From an uncultured Candidatus Melainabacteria bacterium (lineage in GTDB: Bacteria > Cyanobacteriota > Vampirovibrionia > Gastranaerophilales > Gastranaerophilaceae), in NCBI GenBank assembly GCA_934773085.1, contig CAKVMU010000037.1, forward strand, positions 1 through 10,577: DNA of 10,577 nt, given 5' to 3'. A program made the position numbers and the translations under genes. Shown here in pieces: positions 7,403 through 10,577 of this stretch (position 1 is its first letter; every line of letters begins with the position of its first letter). The notes below the pieces were generated by a model. It made no database searches. It was not told the DNA's origin and saw only the letters and a program-made list of their open reading frames with translations.

Positions 7403-8107
7403 ATGAGACGAGAATTTAAGAAGAAATCAAAAGTGCTGCTTATTGATGACAACTATGAACACTTGGTTGGTATCAGAGAGTTATTAAATTTGGAAGGTAC
7501 TTTTGACGTTGTAGGTATCGCTACAAATGTTACTGTTGGGTTGAATTTGATTAAAAAATATCAGCCGGACATTGTTCTTCTGGATATGAATATGCCTGAA
7601 AGAGATGGTTTGCAAGGTATTATGGAAATTACTAAACTTGATTTGGGAACGAAGGTTCTTGCGCTTTCAGGATATGATGATGCTGATTTGATTTTCAGAG
7701 CTATGAAGATTGGTGCAAAAGGTTATGTTTTAAAAACTATGGCATCAGCACAGCTTATTTACGCAATAGAAGAAGTTCTTAACGGCAAAATTTATCTTCC
7801 TCTTGCTCTTTCATCAAGATTCTTTGAATATTTTCAACAATCATTCAAGGAAGAAACAGAAAAGTCAGAAACAGAAGAAGAAAACCTTCTCTCATATTTG
7901 ACACAAAGAGAAGAAGAGGTTTTGGAACTTTTGACACAAGGTATTACGTACAAAGGTGTTGCAAGCAAATTGTTCATTTCTGAAACAACTGTTAAAACAC
8001 ACGTAAACAATATTTTCCAAAAATTGCAGGTAAATGACAGAACACAAGCTGTTTTGTATGCAATAAACAATGGTTTCCTTACTAAAAAAGTTAAATTGGG
8101 CGTTTAA
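7403..8107 (+). CDS. NarL/FixJ-family response regulator
   Basis: A 234-residue DNA-binding response regulator. The receiver domain (about 10-130) has the acidic pair Asp15-Asp16, phospho-acceptor Asp61 in LLDMNMPERDG, the switch residue Ser89 in LALSG and the conserved Lys111. A Glu-rich linker (about 148-162) leads to a LuxR-type helix-turn-helix (166-225): LTQREEEVLELL, then the recognition helix around ISETTVKTHVNNIFQKL. Phosphorylation by the kinase encoded next to it is expected to control promoter binding. The start is supported by AAAGGGGAG (7384-7392) ahead of the ATG. Its TAA overlaps the kinase ATG by one base (TAATG), indicating translational coupling. Because flgB, flgC and fliE follow in the same operon, flagellar gene control is the likely role. 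The actual targets cannot be read from the sequence. Confidence 0.92.
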   Translation: MRREFKKKSKVLLIDDNYEHLVGIRELLNLEGTFDVVGIATNVTVGLNLIKKYQPDIVLLDMNMPERDGLQGIMEITKLDLGTKVLALSGYDDADLIFRAMKIGAKGYVLKTMASAQLIYAIEEVLNGKIYLPLALSSRFFEYFQQSFKEETEKSETEEENLLSYLTQREEEVLELLTQGITYKGVASKLFISETTVKTHVNNIFQKLQVNDRTQAVLYAINNGFLTKKVKLGV

Positions 8108-9351
8108 TGAAGAAAATTGTAAGACAGCAGAATTATTTAAAAGAATTGATTGAAACGCAGGGTAATCGTTTCTTATCAAGACAGGCACTCAAGTGTCTTG
8201 TTCGTTCTGCTCTCGAACCGCTTTTGGATAATCCCGAAGTTGGAGTTGTACTCTACAGAATAGAGAACAAAGATGGGTTAACGGGTTTACTGAAGAGATT
8301 GGAGTTTTCGGATATTGAGTCATACAGTTATGCCGATGATTCCAAAAACCTTGTTGAAAAAGTTTGGGCAAATACAGAATTTCTTGTTGTTATGACTCAC
8401 AGATATGTATCTGTTCTGATTTGGGATAACAATACCGGAGATAAGAATTTTGTAAGGTATTATTCTCTGTATAACTCAAAACTTCAGAGTGAAGCTCTTG
8501 ATATTATAAAACGGAATTCAAAGGTCGACATTACTCCTTATCAGGCAAAATTCAATCCGGACAGACGTGACAATGTCCTTTTGAATCAATCTGTAAGACG
8601 TTTATTGGAAAATATGGACGAGGCAGCAAATGATGCGGTATTGGGTTATGCTGAAAAAAGCGTGGAAACTCTCAAAGATGCCGATTTTGAATCAAAGAAA
8701 TCTCGGGTTGTTGCTCATGAAATAAAAAATCAGCTTTCAATATGCGATTTGTATTGTGAAATAATTCGTAAATATTCAGAAAAAGGTGATTGTGAAGGAA
8801 TTCAGAACGCTGTAAAAACTGTTAACAAAGCAATTAAAATGGCGAACAATTCTTTGTTGTCACTTAAATCTGATAAGCAACCGGAACTTCAGACTGTTTC
8901 ATTGAAAGAAATTGTGGATGAAGCTGTTGAATTATCAAAAGTGTATTTAGAAGGTAGGGATGTAGATTTTCAGATTGCTGTATCTCAAGACATAGCAGTC
9001 GTTGCGAATGCGGAAGCTGTAAAAGCTGTGATTATTAATCTTGTGAAAAACGCAGCGGAAGCATTCCAAACAGAAGAGTTGGTAGGCGAACCTCAAAGTG
9101 GTAAGTATATAAGAATTGAGACTGACAGGGATGGTGACAGTGCCGTAATAACTGTTTCAAACAACGCATCCGGAATAAGAGAGCCGGAAAAAATCTTTAA
9201 TGAAGGTTTTACGACTAAATCAACGGGCAGCGGCTTGGGTTTATGGATATGCAAAAAGTCGATAGAATCACAACTTGGTTCATTGGAGTTAAGCCGTTCA
9301 AGTGAAGATTACACAGAGTTTACAATAAGACTCGGGGTTTCGGAGGAATAA
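8107..9351 (+). CDS. Soluble sensor histidine kinase, partner of the adjacent regulator
   Basis: The protein has 414 residues with no signal peptide or membrane segment, so it should sense a cytoplasmic signal. Residues 1 to about 190 form an N-terminal region that I do not recognise with certainty. The stretch EFLVVMTHRYVSVLIWDN (91-108) hints at a small alpha/beta sensor fold. The kinase core follows: H-box VVAHEIKNQLS with phospho-acceptor His204, dimerisation helices to about 255, N-box INLVKNAAEAF (310-320), G1 box NNASGI (352-357, with Asn in place of the usual Asp), F-box FNEGF (364-368) and G2 box GSGLGL (374-379). It overlaps the regulator gene by one base, and its last codons contain the flgB Shine-Dalgarno sequence. 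A cytoplasmic kinase in a rod operon recalls the FlgS/FlgR type of assembly checkpoint, but the regulator here is NarL-like, with no sigma54-activator domain. Confidence 0.92.
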   Translation: MKKIVRQQNYLKELIETQGNRFLSRQALKCLVRSALEPLLDNPEVGVVLYRIENKDGLTGLLKRLEFSDIESYSYADDSKNLVEKVWANTEFLVVMTHRYVSVLIWDNNTGDKNFVRYYSLYNSKLQSEALDIIKRNSKVDITPYQAKFNPDRRDNVLLNQSVRRLLENMDEAANDAVLGYAEKSVETLKDADFESKKSRVVAHEIKNQLSICDLYCEIIRKYSEKGDCEGIQNAVKTVNKAIKMANNSLLSLKSDKQPELQTVSLKEIVDEAVELSKVYLEGRDVDFQIAVSQDIAVVANAEAVKAVIINLVKNAAEAFQTEELVGEPQSGKYIRIETDRDGDSAVITVSNNASGIREPEKIFNEGFTTKSTGSGLGLWICKKSIESQLGSLELSRSSEDYTEFTIRLGVSEE

Positions 9352-9355
9352 GGTT

Positions 9356-9838
9356 ATGGATTTAATATCATCAAGAACAATTGAAATAACCAAACTTGGT
9401 ATGGACGGACTGATGGACAGGCAACAGGCTATTTCTTCAAACATAGCTAACGTTATGACTCCTGGGTATCAGAGAAAAGAAGTTGCGTTTGAAAGTCAGC
9501 TTTCCGAAATAATGGAAAAAGAGGATTTAAAAGACTATATAAAAGGGTTAAACAGTATTGAGTACAAACCGCCAATGACCGATGTTTTCACCGGAGAGGT
9601 TCATACATACAGAACTCCGACACAGCAAGAAAAGGCATATTTGCAATCCAATACTTTTGATGAGTTTAAACCGCAATATGTGACGGATGTTTACAGCGGA
9701 ACAAATGCGGATGGTAACAACGTTGAGCTTGAACGTGAAATGATGGATTTGTCCAAAACAGGTACAAAGTATTTGGTACTTTCCAACCTTGAAAGACGTC
9801 AATTTACAAGCTTATCAAGTGTAATTCAAGGTCAATAG
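9356..9838 (+). CDS. flgB: Flagellar basal-body proximal rod protein FlgB
   Basis: FlgB is a proximal rod subunit exported through the flagellar secretion channel and assembled in the periplasm. The N-terminal rod-family motif is clear (AISSNIANVMTPGYQRKEVAF, 25-45), as is the C-terminal helix from NNVELEREMMDLSKTGTKY (121-139) to the LERRQFTSLSSVI end, which matches FlgB. It has 160 residues, longer than the common 130-140, with the extra sequence in the middle (about 55-110). There is no cleavable signal peptide, as expected for type III export. GGAGGA (9342-9347) sits 8 nt before the ATG, within the kinase stop region, so the two genes are coupled. Confidence 0.96.
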   Translation: MDLISSRTIEITKLGMDGLMDRQQAISSNIANVMTPGYQRKEVAFESQLSEIMEKEDLKDYIKGLNSIEYKPPMTDVFTGEVHTYRTPTQQEKAYLQSNTFDEFKPQYVTDVYSGTNADGNNVELEREMMDLSKTGTKYLVLSNLERRQFTSLSSVIQGQ

Positions 9839-9856
9839 TTTTAAAAGAGGTGAATT

Positions 9857-10363
9857 ATGAGTTTTAATATATTTGATATTGCAGGATCCGGAATGACCGC
9901 TCAGCGTGTCAAAATGGATACGATTGCAAGTAATATGGCAAATATTAATACGACAAGAAAGCCTGACGGTTCAAAGGGTGTTTACATCAAGAAAGATGTC
10001 GCATTTAGAACTATTTATGAAGATAATATTAACCGTGGCTTTTCAAATTTTTCAAGCAATTCTCCGGATGCTCAATTTGACCCGAAAACAGGCAATATGT
10101 TGATTAACGCAAGTGTTGCACTAAATAACGGAATGGTTACAGGCGGAGTTCAAGTCGATTCTATATATGAACGACAAGATGGTGTGAAAACTGTTTATGA
10201 TCCTTCTCATCCGGATGCAGATGAAGAAGGTTATGTGGATTTGCCAAACGTTAACGTTGTGGAAGAAATGGTCGACATGATTTCAGCTTCCCGTGCTTAT
10301 GAAGCGAACGCAACTGTTGCAGAGAACGTTAAGACTATGATGCAGACAGCGATGAATATTTAG
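9857..10363 (+). CDS. flgC: Flagellar basal-body proximal rod protein FlgC
   Basis: FlgC is the second proximal rod subunit, assembling with FlgB, FlgF and FliE between the MS ring and the distal rod. The N-terminal motif FDIAGSGMTAQRVKMDTIASN (6-26) is typical. The C-terminal part contains YDPSHPDADEEGYVDLPNV (114-132) and EMVDMISASRAYEANATV (137-154), which are strongly diagnostic. It has 168 residues against about 135-150 usually, with added sequence around 50-100. AGAGGTG (9846-9852) lies 4 nt before the ATG, and the gap from flgB is 18 nt. Confidence 0.97.
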   Translation: MSFNIFDIAGSGMTAQRVKMDTIASNMANINTTRKPDGSKGVYIKKDVAFRTIYEDNINRGFSNFSSNSPDAQFDPKTGNMLINASVALNNGMVTGGVQVDSIYERQDGVKTVYDPSHPDADEEGYVDLPNVNVVEEMVDMISASRAYEANATVAENVKTMMQTAMNI

Positions 10364-10382
10364 TGCTGGAGGGGTATAGAAG

Positions 10383-10577
10383 ATGATGGATTTTTCAACA
10401 AGCATTGCAGGGTTTAATACAGAATTTAATTTAAATGCGATAAAAGATTATAATCAATATCTTCAAGGTCATGCATCTTTTGAAATGGAAACGAATCCGA
10501 CAGAATTTGCACAGGCATTGGAAACTGCTGCAAAGTCAGTTCCGTTGAAGGATAAAAATGATCCGGCAGGTATGGGC
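10383..10577 (+). CDS. fliE: Probable start of FliE (3' partial)
   Basis: An open frame of 65 codons runs off the window end: MMDFSTSIAGFN, an Asn-rich stretch, then FAQALETAAKSVPLKDKNDP. The call is mainly by position: flgB-flgC-fliE is a very common order, and FliE is the MS ring-rod junction protein. The visible N-terminus of FliE is poorly conserved, and the diagnostic C-terminal part lies outside the window. GGAGGGG (10368-10374) is 8 nt before the first ATG (10383) and 11 nt before a second in-frame ATG (10386); the first has the better spacing. The gap from flgC is 19 nt. Confidence 0.5.
   Translation, partial: MMDFSTSIAGFNTEFNLNAIKDYNQYLQGHASFEMETNPTEFAQALETAAKSVPLKDKNDPAGMG

Noticed and set aside
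7892..8188. Minus-strand open frames under the regulator/kinase junction (7834-8070 and 7892-8188).
   Set aside because: They are antisense to two well-supported genes and show no ribosome binding site or domain.

Overview
The window is AT-rich (roughly 36-40% G+C by eye) and densely coded. It most resembles a non-photosynthetic relative of cyanobacteria (Melainabacteria/Vampirovibrionia, for example the gut order Gastranaerophilales). That placement is inference. It rests on a partial gene resembling the cyanobacterial iron-sulfur clock/redox protein LdpA lying beside flagellar genes of diderm type, plus low G+C. No marker gene confirms it.

Layout, left to right. (1) Positions 1-855, + strand: the 3' part of an LdpA-like protein with two 4Fe-4S motifs. 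(2) Positions 852-5564, - strand: a very large (about 1570 aa) GH13 alpha-amylase-family protein. It converges on the LdpA-like gene and overlaps it by 4 nt through the stop codons. The GH13 catalytic triad is present, but the barrel is split by two very long insertions, there is no signal peptide, and the protein ends in a helical neck plus one membrane segment. (3) Positions 5731-7077, - strand: fliI, the flagellar export ATPase. It is transcribed toward the GH13 gene and is not flanked by fliH or fliJ. (4) Positions 7078-7402: a 325-nt divergent intergenic region. It holds a good promoter for fliI that predicts a leaderless mRNA, and a set of nested inverted repeats. (5) Positions 7403-10577, + strand: a tight operon of a NarL/FixJ-type response regulator, a soluble histidine kinase, flgB, flgC and the start of a probable fliE. 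The gaps are -1, 4, 18 and 19 nt, with Shine-Dalgarno sequences before each flagellar gene.

How the genes may work together: the kinase and regulator form a cognate pair co-transcribed with the proximal-rod genes flgB-flgC-fliE, and divergent from the export ATPase gene. This suggests that the pair controls or checks flagellar assembly. The GH13 protein follows fliI on the same strand but probably has its own promoter, and nothing in the sequence links it to motility. No tRNA, rRNA, CRISPR array, insertion sequence or integrase was seen.
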